A DNA stretch of 64,000 nucleotides. Source: Anastrepha obliqua (Eukaryota; Arthropoda; Insecta; Diptera; Tephritidae). The notes under the pieces were generated by a model that was not told the DNA's origin, did no database searches, and was given only the letters and a program-made list of their open reading frames with translations. A program made the translations under genes and the position numbers. This document shows, in pieces, positions 55,000 to 64,000 of this stretch. The stretch is from NCBI RefSeq assembly GCF_027943255.1, contig NC_072896.1, positions 30,778,501 through 30,842,500 on the forward strand, given 5' to 3'. How positions within the stretch are numbered: position 1 is the stretch's first letter; each line of letters opens with the position of its first letter.

Positions 55000-57359
55000 C
55001 CAGAGGTTAGCTTAAGTCACGGTTGATGAGTAAAAGATATAGTAGGGGCCTACTTTGTCTGAAGTCTCATAGTGAATCCTTGCAATGATCCATAATTTTA
55101 TAAAAAAAATTTCGAACATACAAAAAAATATTAAAAAAAATTAGTCAAAACTGAAAAAAAAAACAAAATGGTGAGGTGCTAACGTTTCATGATGGACCGT
55201 GTTTTATGGGAGTTCCTAATTATTTATATCCAAAAATGCGGTTGATAAGCAAAAGGTAGACAGATATGTCTAACAGCGTGAGCCGAAAAAATACTCCTTA
55301 TACTTTTACTGCACTAATAGAGGATATTTATGTGAAGTCAAATTCGTAAACGGAAAATTAGCTAGAAGAAATTATCTATTCACGTCTTGTGTGAAAATTT
55401 ATTCTATTCAATCAGTTAAGGGTTAAACAAATATACATTTTATTATTTCGTAGAATTTTCTATTTTTCAATATTATTTATTATCGGCCACTGCTACGAAA
55501 TGCTTCATAATTTTATTTACACACCAAATTTGGAAGCGTGCCTTTGCGATAAGCAAATTCGTAATTTTATAGCAAAAATTATTGCGCCGTTTCATATTCA
55601 CGGCGGTGCATGCAAAATTCTCATTTTTGTATGTATGCGTGTAACTGTGTTAGCGCATTCCGTTGTTTTTTTTTATGTCTACGCAAAAAGTGTCAACAAC
55701 TCGTTGAGTAGTCATAAATTTCGTGTACATTTGGCAATGAAAGGCAATTAAAATTATGTACGACAATAGTCAAATAACACAAGACAAAAAACTGCCAAAA
55801 ATCAGAAAAATAAAAACACAACAACTACAAAAACACACAATAAAGACACAATTAATAGCCCAACTCACTGAATGTCGTATTTTTGCTTATTTGCAGGTAT
55901 TTAAAATAGTGCGTTGTTATACTACTGGCCGCACGCCACGACACAATCGGCCAACAACAAAACAGGCGCATGCGCACACAACAAAAGCTGGAGCGCCATT
56001 GGCTATCAATGATATAAATAAAAAACGAAATTGTAATAAATAAAAGAAGGGTATAAAATTAATTACGTGCCGAGACTGAAGGCGAGCAATGACAGCCTAA
56101 CTAACGCACCAGCTGACTGTCTGATCGCCTGACAGGCTGGTCGCCCGACTAATATAAAATACGGCAAGAAAAACCTCACGTGCAAAAGATGATTTAGGTC
56201 CCAACATGTTTGGCTACCACAAAGTGCCGTTGACTCAGGCCGAATAGTGTACAAATAAGCCTGTGTTTTTTTTATGCTTCTACGCTTTTGCAGGGTTGTC
56301 ACCGCTTTTTGTGCGCAATTTTTATTTTGAACTCTTTTTGTTTTTCTTTTCTTTTTGCACAACATTGCCCATTTAAATGGCCACTTAAACGCTTGCAATT
56401 AGTATGTAATTGAAACTTACAGTTAAGTCAAATAGTCAACGACAATCACTGCCACAGCCAATTGCCGTTGCTGTTGCCGCAGCCAGAACTGTACGTTCAC
56501 AACCTGAAACACGTCCAAGCAGCTGGTAAATCACCAACTCATTTGCCATAACTGCGAATGCACTTGGCGGGCCTGTCCAACTGGTTTTTATGAGCGCATA
56601 CATAGTGAGTGTTAAGTTGGCTGAGTGGTGAGTGGTGAGTGCGCCGAGTGCTGATGTAACAAACGGACAAATGAAAGACTTAAGCAACAAACTTGCTGCC
56701 TATGGCGTTAGTACTTTCAGCTTAGATTTTCATCAACTTTTGACACTTTGACACTGACATTAGCAATTTTTCGTGCCATTTTACACATTTTTCTTTTTAT
56801 TTTGCTATATAATTTTTGGGTGTGTTTTCTGTGCGATTTCTTGGAGCGCGTTTAATACATTGTAGCATTGATTGACAGTTATGCTAAGTTGGAGTTCAAA
56901 TTTAATTGGCTTTGGAAATTTATGGTGAAATTTTGTGTTAAAGGTGAAAACGATAAAAAATGTGCATCTTCTGTGCAAAGAGCATCCACAATTTTGTATA
57001 GGAGAAATATTGTCAAACAATTTATTGTAAAAAATTTAGCGGAACATAAAACTGTTAACTCTAAAAATTTTTGAAAATTTTACTTCAAAAGTTTGAAATT
57101 TTGATCACATAGAAAAATATGTCAAACAACTTTTTTGAGAAATATTGTTAAACATTTTCTTTAAGAAATCAAAATAGATATTTTCATTATAAATTATAAA
57201 ATAAGAAAACCAAAAGCTTAATATTTGCACTGTTTATTTTAGCAATTTGTTGGAGAATATATTCACCTATAATCAAAATAATAGGAGCATGACGAAGTAC
57301 TAAGTTTAAACTACACTTTTTGTAATTCATTTTTTTATATTTTTATAAAAGTTTAGTTC
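55000..57359. other. No recognised genes
   Basis: Mixed AT-rich sequence. The less AT-rich part at 56050-56700 holds no exon that I can support. Confidence 0.5.
56676..56695 (+). other. 20-bp conserved motif, site 2
   Basis: AGACTTAAGCAACAAACTTG differs from the sites at 47.7 and 62.3 kb by one base (G to A at position 14). Confidence 0.65.
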
Positions 57360-57690
57360 TACTCCGAAAAATATATAACAAAAAACTCAAAACACTCCGA
57401 AAATTTTTCAAATATATATTTAATAAATTCCAAAAACTACACCAGAATGCGAACTCCTTATTCAGAATTTTTGGACAAGTTCACCTGTGTTTGAAGCAAC
57501 AGGAGCGCTACAGAACAACAAATTTTAACAACTTTTCTTGTCTTAATTTTTTTTTTGATTTTTATAAGAGTATATTTAATTTTACTACGAAAAATTTATA
57601 CCAAAAAACTACAAACTTTGCGAAAAATTTCAAATATTTAACAAATTTCCAAAAGCCACATCAAAATTTTGAACTTCTCACTCAAAATTC
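57360..57690. repeat. tandem duplication, about 220-bp unit
   Basis: Two units share TACTCCGAAAAATATATAAC / TACTACGAAAAATTTATACC, then CAAAAAACT, a CGAAAAWTTTCAAATAT block, AAATTTCCAAAARCYACA and GAACTYCTTA/CTCACTCAAAATTCT. They begin near 57360 and 57581. Flanking AT-rich DNA carries weaker copies. Confidence 0.6.
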
Positions 57691-57879
57691 TGAGTAGAGA
57701 TTTAATTTTATATAATATCTAATTTTAGCATAACAAAGTGTGAACTTGAACTTGCTCAAATTTTCAGTAATTTTTTTTAATTTTGTCGCTGAAGTGTCTG
57801 ATATTTGCTTTCATATAAGAGGATATAAAAGTCTTTCGAATATTGGCTTTCTATGGAAGAAAAATCTCATCATGGCATA

Positions 57880-57954
57880 CAAAAAATTGTTAAAAATCAA
57901 CAAGAATTTTGAGCTGCTTCAAATTTACACTTTATTACACTAAAATTGAATGGG
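57880..57954 (-). repeat. dispersed AT-rich motif, copy 3
   Basis: The minus strand reads CCCATTCAATTTTAGTGTAA, TAAAGTGTAAATTTGAAGCA, GCTCAAAATTCTTGTTGATT. It matches 60408-60480 over most of its length. Confidence 0.65.
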
Positions 57955-57959
57955 CAGCA

Positions 57960-58727
57960 TACACAAATATTCTTATTCATATGCTAAAAATTATGAATTA
58001 AATTTTTTTTAATATGTTAAATTTTTGTGATTTTACAAAATACGGCTATTAAGCGTATAAAATGTTTGCTATACTAAACTATATATAATATTTTATTAAA
58101 AAAATGTATTTTAATAAAAGAAAAGCTAAATACAAGAAGAAAATTATATCAAAAAAAAAAAAAATAATTAAATACAAAAAAAAACATTAGCATACAAAAT
58201 AAAAGTTAAGTCTTGGTAATTCCTCGGGCTCCTATTATTTTGAATATAGGTGCAAGTAAAATTTTTAGGAACCTTGATATGCGAGCATTTCTCACAATTA
58301 CTAGTAAATGCTTACATTTAGAACTTTATATGTTTAAGGTTATTAAAATTGTCTCACAAATATCTTCGTAGGACATTACTGAACGGTCTCTTCAATAGGA
58401 CTTTCCACACTTTAAATATAGTAAAAAAATTAATCTAGCAAAAGCTTACTATGGAACATTCACAATAATATCTCGACTTACACAGCTTCATTTTTAATAT
58501 GAAGACCTTTAGGACTACAATTATGAAACTTTGATTCACCCTAAGGAAGAAAACTAAGACAAACTTGACTATAACTTTGTTCTACAATAATGATCTACTT
58601 ATTCTCATATCTACTTGTTTCCACCAAAAAGAGTTAATTTGTCGTGCAGAGCAATAAAACAATATATTTTTTTTCACTTCAGATTGAATAAGAGCAATTT
58701 AGACAGTGGATTAAAATAAATAAAAGA
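57960..58727. other. AT-rich sequence without recognised genes
   Basis: A-rich runs around 58140-58200; no motif. Confidence 0.55.
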
Positions 58728-58944
58728 ATAATTGGTGCGTAATTGGCCTCCTTCTATTTGTGGCGTGCGTCTTAATGTTGTTCCACAAATGGAGGGACCT
58801 ACAGTTTCAAGCCGACTCCGAACGGCATGTGTTTTTTATGAGGAGTTTTTTCATGGCAGAAATACACTGCCTATAGGCGACCGCTTTTAGAAAAAACTTC
58901 TTGTATTATTTGATGTTTGAACCTATGCACTCCCGAATGGTAGT
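58728..58944 (-). mobile_element. SINE copy, internally shortened
   Basis: TTGTGGCGTGCGTCTTAATG, CCACAAATGGAGGGACCTAC, CCGACTCCGAACGGCATGTG, then TATAGGCGACCGCTTTTAGA and CTCCCGAATGGTAG follow the SINE order on the minus strand. About 25 bp of the centre are missing, and the tail lacks the TA run. Similar AT-rich strings on both sides (ATTAAAATAAATAAAAG at 58711 and ATTAAATAAAATAAAAG near 58964) may be an altered target duplication. Confidence 0.82.
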
Positions 58945-60404
58945 CCATAGGTGGCTTCCATAGATTAAATAAAATAAAAGTATGCAGATGTCTGACAGAA
59001 TTCGATTTTTACAACACCTATAAAACAGTGCGGCAAATTTAAACTTTTTTTCTTACTCATCGAAATCGGAAATCGATAGGAACGCGATACTTTAACTCAA
59101 TGGTAGAAATTTTTTTTTTTTTTCTTCATCACATCAGAATCTTTTTGAGGGACTAAAAAGCGTTAAAGCGTTAAAAAAAATATATATGGATATCAAATGA
59201 AGGTAGAGTGACAAGAGAATTGATAAATATTTTTTTTAAATAATTCTTGTCAAAAAATGTGAAAAATCAACAATCAGAACTACACTCAATCATTAGTCAC
59301 AGTGCAATCGATCGCACTGTAAGACGATACGTTTTTTAGTAAGGAGAGAAATCCCTTTGTAGAACGATGGCATCGGAAGCGTATATCAAAATCTTCAGAG
59401 TGCTCGAACCATGGAGACGAACAACATCCAAATTAAGTTTGCGCATTGGTGATTAAGGTTGTATTGGAAAATTATAAATAATATTTAAAGTATCAATCTG
59501 AGACTGAAATATTATATTCAAGCATATAAAATAAAATTCCAAGAACAATTTTTGCATAAAATATGTTAACCCTTTATTGTCCTTTATCAAGAGATAGAGC
59601 TCGACCTTTTATGCTGGAATTTTTTTTTCAAGAACTCCAAAACTTTATTTGTGGCCAACAGTGTTAAGGCTTAGTGGCAGAGAAAACCTAAACAATTCAC
59701 ACTCTGCGGCAACAGCTGTGGCAATATCATTCTGGCATCACTTAAATGAGCCCTTTTGTATTGCTCTTTAATTAGCTTCTCAGTAGGTAATTAATTAATT
59801 AATTAGCTCCACAGTAGAACCATCGAATCTGCTTTGTGAAAGGCAGATCACTAAGGATATTCGCCGATTCTAGGATCGCCAGATAGTTAAATATTTCTTT
59901 TCGGTAGACAAAAGAATATCATTTAGTCTAGTGTTTCCCAACAACCGAGAAAAGATTCAAATACTTTACTACTTTCTGATTGTTTCTCATCGCTATGGCT
60001 GGGACAAAACCCCCTTGATAGAAAATTCATTCTATAGTATAGCAGAATATAGTCAGTAGGATATGTGTCCTGATATTCTACCACGCACTACCAAGCCTAT
60101 GGATAGATGATCAAGGTTAGTGAACAGCGTTAGATAGTGCCCAAGGGTTGGTCACCGCACATTTGGGTTTTGAGCCCATCAAAAATACGGAATGTGCTCA
60201 CCTAATTAAGTTACTTTATTTTCTCCAAATTTCTTATATTTTTTTCGAACGTGTTTTGATTAATTTTTTATTATTTTATGCACAGCAAGTACGTCATGAA
60301 TCAATGTTTCAAATTTAATATAGTACAAAATTTGCAAAAATTTGAAAACTTAAAAAGAAAAATGTGATCAAAATTGTCAACCGTTTCTGCGGATGAAAAT
60401 TTGT
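58945..60404. other. No recognised genes
   Basis: The region 59640-60200 is less AT-rich and unassigned. A TTAA tetranucleotide tract lies at 59788-59804. Confidence 0.5.
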
Positions 60405-60407
60405 AAC

Positions 60408-60480
60408 CCATTCAATTTTAAAATTATATAATAAAGTGTAAATTCCAAGCCACTCAAAAATCGCGTTGATTTTTGAAAAT
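60408..60480 (+). repeat. dispersed AT-rich motif, copy 4
   Basis: CCCATTCAATTTTAAAATTA, TATAATAAAGTGTAAATTCC, CACTCAAAAATCGCGTTGAT. This is the best match to 57880-57954 (minus). Confidence 0.65.
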
Positions 60481-60619
60481 TTATTTATTTTTTATTGTTT
60501 TTTCTAATGATGTGGAGCAATTAATCCACATAAAGGGACTCCAAATATTTGTTAAAAACCAAAATGAATTCTATTATATCATAAGCATAAGTTTTCTAAT
60601 AAAACTTATAGCAGGAAGG

Positions 60620-61110
60620 GTACTGAAGGTGAGGTCTCAGAGACCTCCTACCCGGTCATTGGATTTCCCCAACTGTTGTGAAATGGGAATTTCACAATTT
60701 ATTTCTCAGAAAAGTGCAGAAAAGATGGAGCTCCATTTCTTTGTGTGCAATTTCGAAACCTCTTTGGCACCAGCACAATAGTCGGAGGACTCACAAAGTT
60801 CTGGTGACTCCGCGCCATTCACTTGATCAAACTTGTAGGTATGTTTACCGGCCATTGAACGATCGGCATACATGGTGAAAAGCGAGGTTTACCATTTAAC
60901 CCTCAATGCAGAAACTGAGGGGATCTTTCAAGGAAATAGACGGTTGAGGGGTTTCTCTATAAATATCCTGATTTGGCAGCCAGTTAATTAAGGCCACTGA
61001 GTGCTTTTTTCTTAGATAGCCTGGGGCAGCGCGCCAAATTAAATGCCATCAATCTTCTTCATTTCATTAAGAGCTCTGGCTGGCTGTTGATATCTACCTC
61101 TTGGAGGTCT
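60620..61110 (+). pseudogene. LINE ORF2 C-terminal fragment (LOA-like), heavily decayed
   Basis: One plus-strand register gives LVGMFTGH followed by a stop and TIGIHGEKRGLPFNPQCRN, corresponding to the LTGHCPIGIHA..LG segment before the LINE knuckle. It continues through several stops and ends LNAINLLHFIKSSGWL, the typical end of such proteins. The knuckle cysteines are mostly gone. No enzyme domain is visible, though weak RNase H-side sequence may extend to 60620. Confidence 0.65.
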
Positions 61111-62692
61111 CATAATGCAAGCATTTTACACACCAATCTACCTTTAATTTAATTTTTTGTATTTGATATTTAAAAAATCCTCCGAATAACTCACGCTAAA
61201 GTCCAAAAATTATATTTTTTCGTATGCACTTTAAGTTCAAAGAGTATTAAATAAATTTAATTCCTCAAAAAAAGAAAAATAAAATAGCAACAAAAACAAA
61301 TATCCCAAAAGCTATAATTACAATCCCAAATTCCAGTTAAGCCCAAACTTATTATTAATTTTGAAAAATATGTGCATATTTGCATAGAAATATGAGGTGT
61401 TTTTGGTTGGTTTCAGAAACATACCCAGGCCATATAATAATACCAATACAAACAATTTCATTATAGTTCTGTTTTATGTGCAAAATCATTTCACGCCCCA
61501 AAATACCACAATGCGAAATTCCGCAGAACCTTGTGACGACATTTGCTCAAATCAACACAAAGTTCAAGCAAAATCCTCGCAAAAGAATATGCAAAATTAT
61601 ATGTTTGCATATGATAATTGTATTCGTTTTTTTTTTGTATTGTATTTATTTACATTTTCAAATATGCCTGGTAAGCAAACAAGAATAATACAATAGGAAA
61701 CGTATTCGTCTGGTTTTTTTCTTCTGAAAATACGAAAAAAAGCAAAAACCAACAAATTCAGAAAATCGTACGAGCGCTATGAAGAATGCAAATTGGCCGT
61801 GAATATTTAAGCAGAAATATAAACAGAAATATAAAAGAGCCGAAAACAGCTGTCAAAGCGCAATAAAAATTCAGCAAGTACCCATGCTAAATTTACTGAC
61901 ACACATAGAGATAGACGAATAGGTACTTACACACGCGTATGTGTTGCATGAGTGGAGTTGAAATTTTGGTATGTTAATTATAATTGCATTGTACGCTAGA
62001 AGTGGTCTATAAATTAAAGTAAGCACCACTTAACTACTTGCATATACATATATGTGTGTATGTGTGCATTTAACTATCGATACAAGTGTATCTGACAGAT
62101 CAGCATCGTAAGTAAATAAATAAATTAACTTAATATCTCTCCTTAACAAAAATTACCAACTCATTACTCGTAATCCTACATTATTCTTAACAAATGAATA
62201 TTGAATGGCAGTTAAAAACATAAAATTTAATGATGCTCCTACATTTCATAATTAAACATTTCATATTCGATTAGTCATTTCTGTACTGTGCTTGTACGGG
62301 TATGCATTTTTCCAATGCAGTTACTGCTGTGGTTTCCAAGTTCGTTGCTTAAGTCTTTTGCTTGTAGCAAAAGAGTCATAAAAATTAATGGAATTGACAA
62401 CTCAAGTAGGTGGCTAAGATCAATGCCATTGGTTGACGTAAAATGCAGAGTCACATGAAGGGAGTTTTTGTGTTTTTTGTTTTTTGGCTTTTTTGCTAAA
62501 TTATTTTTACTGTTCAATATAATTTGCTGGTGGATTAAAACAAAGAAGAATAACCGAAATTTTATATGCAACAGTGTCATTTGGTGTGAAGAAAACGAAG
62601 GTCAGCATTGGAATAAGGCATGCACGTAGTAAATGGTCGTGAAGTGAAGTCGAAAAACATGAAGTGGCTTACATACATACATATATAAGTAT
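61111..62692. other. No recognised genes
   Basis: AT-rich; apart from the conserved 20-bp motif at 62337 nothing stands out. Confidence 0.5.
62337..62356 (-). other. 20-bp conserved motif, site 3
   Basis: The minus strand reads AGACTTAAGCAACGAACTTG, identical to site 1 at 47.7 kb. With the preceding ACAAGCAAA (site 1 ACAAACAAA) the match is about 29 bp with one difference. Confidence 0.7.
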
Positions 62693-62695
62693 ATA

Positions 62696-62757
62696 AAGGG
62701 TGGTTAAATTTCAAGGGCCGGTGTTGAATGTGAACCACACCTAAACGTCAAGTTTTA
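62696..62757 (+). mobile_element. isolated mariner left end
   Basis: AAGGGTGGTTAAATTTCAAG, then GGCCGGTGTTGAATGTGAAC and ACGTCAAGTTTT, is the 5' end of the same mariner family as the element starting at 62941. TA precedes it. It is cut off where repeat R begins. Confidence 0.75.
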
Positions 62758-62772
62758 TTGTGCTGAGCATTG

Positions 62773-62940
62773 CTTTTTTTGTTTCGCGGGTTTTATTTTA
62801 TTTCCCACTTTCCCTGTATTACTACCGAAAAGATCAGCAAAACCCTGCATAACTTAGAAAAGAAATTATTAAAATGTACTTGCACTTATTTTACTAAAAT
62901 TTCTTGAGCCATGTTATAGACTTTAAAGTTGCGTATTCTA
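62773..62940 (+). repeat. dispersed repeat R, copy B (uninterrupted)
   Basis: Aligns with 17597-17738 plus 18472-18489. At 62921 it reads CTTTAAAGTTGCGTATTCTA, preserving the TTAA that in copy A holds the 725-bp element. The repeat is cut at 62940 by the mariner insertion. Confidence 0.75.
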
Positions 62941-63524
62941 GAGGGTGGTTAAATTTTAAGGCCCAATGTTGAATGTAAACCACACCTAAACGTCAAGTTT
63001 TTTCTGCACTTCATTTCACATTTTTTAATTTCAGACTAATTCAATTTGAACCGTGGAAAGATACACAATCCAGCAACGCGTTAAAGTTATTCAGGCTTAT
63101 TATGAAAACGGGCGTTCAAATCAAAATGCATATCGCGCACTTCGTGATTTTTTCGGTCAATCTAATCGTTAAAAATGTGCGTACAATCGGAAAAATTGTG
63201 CAAAAGTTTGAGCAAACCGGGTCTGTAGGAGATGTAAAAACTCCAGTGCATGCTCGTATAGCTCGTACTGGAGAAAATAATGCTGCTGTTCGCGATAGTA
63301 TGGTTAAAGAGCTGTCTACCTCAACTCGTCGTCGTGCCCAACAATTGCACCTCTCACGCTCCGCTCGTCGTTGATGAACATTATGCATAAAGACTTGCAT
63401 TTACACGCTTACAAGGTGCAATTGACTCAAGAACTAAAGCCTCTTCATCATATTAAGCGTCGTCAATGGTCAGAATGGTGGCAGGAAATGGCAATAGTAA
63501 CCCGCTTTCCGCTTAACCACCCTT
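62941..63524 (+). mobile_element. mariner deletion derivative with transposase N-terminal part
   Basis: The left end GAGGGTGGTTAAATTTTAAG and right end CGCTTAACCACCCTT are inverted, with TA at both borders. From 63053 (GTG in place of ATG) the plus strand reads VERYTIQQRVKVIQAYYENG, RSNQNAYRALRDFFGQSNR, the first helix-turn-helix. After a frameshift come VRTIGKIVQKFEQTGSVGDV and KTPVHARIARTGENNAAVRD. After another shift come MHKDLHLHAYKVQLTQELKP and RRQWSEWWQEMA, and then the right end is reached. All catalytic aspartates are lost by deletion. It is complementary to the element at 14.8 kb, which keeps only the C-terminus of the same family. Confidence 0.88.
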
Positions 63525-63526
63525 TA

Positions 63527-63834
63527 TAAAAAAATTTAACAAAGAATAGAGTAACTTAAGCAAAAACTATGAACTTGGTCCAGGTGCTTGTCATTTCTGT
63601 AAAAAAAAAATCATCATCATAATCATCAATAACACTAAATTCTTGTGCAGCCCATTGCTTCCGCAAAAAAAAATATGTGAGAATAAAATTCTTACTAATA
63701 CTCAATATTCAGATTAAGCAGCAAATCGAAACGAAATTCAAAATAAAATAAACATTTTTTATTAGAATAAAACAGTAAAATAACTTACAAGAGAACTAAA
63801 AATGCATAGAGATAATAGCGGATAAAAAGGTGGC
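63527..63834. other. AT-rich spacer
   Basis: ACTTAAGCAA at about 63556, followed 6 bp later by TGAACTTGG, loosely recalls the conserved 20-bp motif. Nothing else is recognised. Confidence 0.4.
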
Positions 63835-64000
63835 GCAAAATTAATCACTTTGCCAGAAGATTTATATAATTTTTGCAATTGGCTTCCATCAAATTTAGCT
63901 CTTGTGAACTAGAAAGCTGCAAATGACAAGCAGATAAGCAATGGAGCGCTCAAATAAGCAATGGAAAGCTCAAAATAAGGACTTTCATCACTCCAAATAT
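63835..64000 (+). mobile_element. TA-target MITE (GGTGGCGCAAAATTAATC family), copy 3, cut by window edge
   Basis: AAGGTGGCGCAAAATTAATC follows TA. The interior AGAAGATTTATATAATTTTT, CTTGTGAACTAGAAAGCTGC and AAGCAATGGAGCGCTC align with copy 1 (reverse) and copy 2. The right end lies outside the window. Confidence 0.85.

Noticed and set aside
1..64000. CRISPR arrays, bacterial operons, prophage, LTR retrotransposons or retrovirus-like genes
   Set aside because: No regularly spaced identical repeats, no ribosome-binding-site spaced genes, and no protease, integrase or paired long terminal repeats were seen.

Overview
The window is AT-rich eukaryotic DNA of insect type, most likely from a higher fly. 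I think a tephritid-like fruit fly is likeliest, because from memory the tRNA-derived SINE and the mariner types here resemble tephritid repeats; that is recognition, not a search. No convincing host gene exon was found. Almost every recognisable coding stretch is a decayed transposon fragment. The window therefore reads as intergenic or intronic sequence that has collected transposable elements over a long time.

Layout. 1-9.6 kb: a mariner transposase tail (1.2 kb), a SINE piece (4.1 kb), a reverse-transcriptase/RNase H LINE on the minus strand (6.6-8.2 kb) and another LINE tail (9.4 kb). 9.7-19.7 kb: a diverged relative of a TTAA-target miniature element, a degenerate tandem array (11.4-12.2 kb), a 235-bp TA-target MITE (12.5 kb), RTE-like and RNase H-type LINE tails (13.9-14.6 kb), a SINE split by a mariner deletion derivative (14.7-15.2 kb), a 725-bp TTAA-target element inside an older repeat (17.6-18.5 kb) and a mariner tail (19.6 kb). 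19.8-42.6 kb: jockey-like, R1-like and RNase H-bearing LINE fragments (19.8, 20.8, 30.7, 33-34.3, 35.0, 38.5-40.1 and 40.7-41.6 kb), a foldback element (24.2 kb), a miniature mariner (27.2 kb), a minisatellite (35.6 kb) and a second TTAA element (41.8-42.6 kb). 43.5-64 kb: SINE copies, two RTE-like fragments, a piggyBac-like remnant carrying an internal hairpin (48.55-49.27 kb), mariner remnants (50.0, 52.5 and 62.7-63.5 kb), further copies of the TA-target MITE (53.6 kb and the right edge), the best preserved LINE RNase H domain (53.9-55.0 kb) and AT-rich repeats (57-60.5 kb).

The autonomous families (mariner, LINE, piggyBac-like) supply the functions that the non-autonomous copies would have used. 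None of the copies here looks able to move. I did not find a new multi-gene system. The most useful leads are a 20-bp motif present three times far apart with no repeat context that I recognise, a TTAA element whose empty site survives elsewhere in the window, a SINE with a TA-dinucleotide tail and a perfect 12-bp target duplication, and a hairpin element nested in a piggyBac-like remnant.
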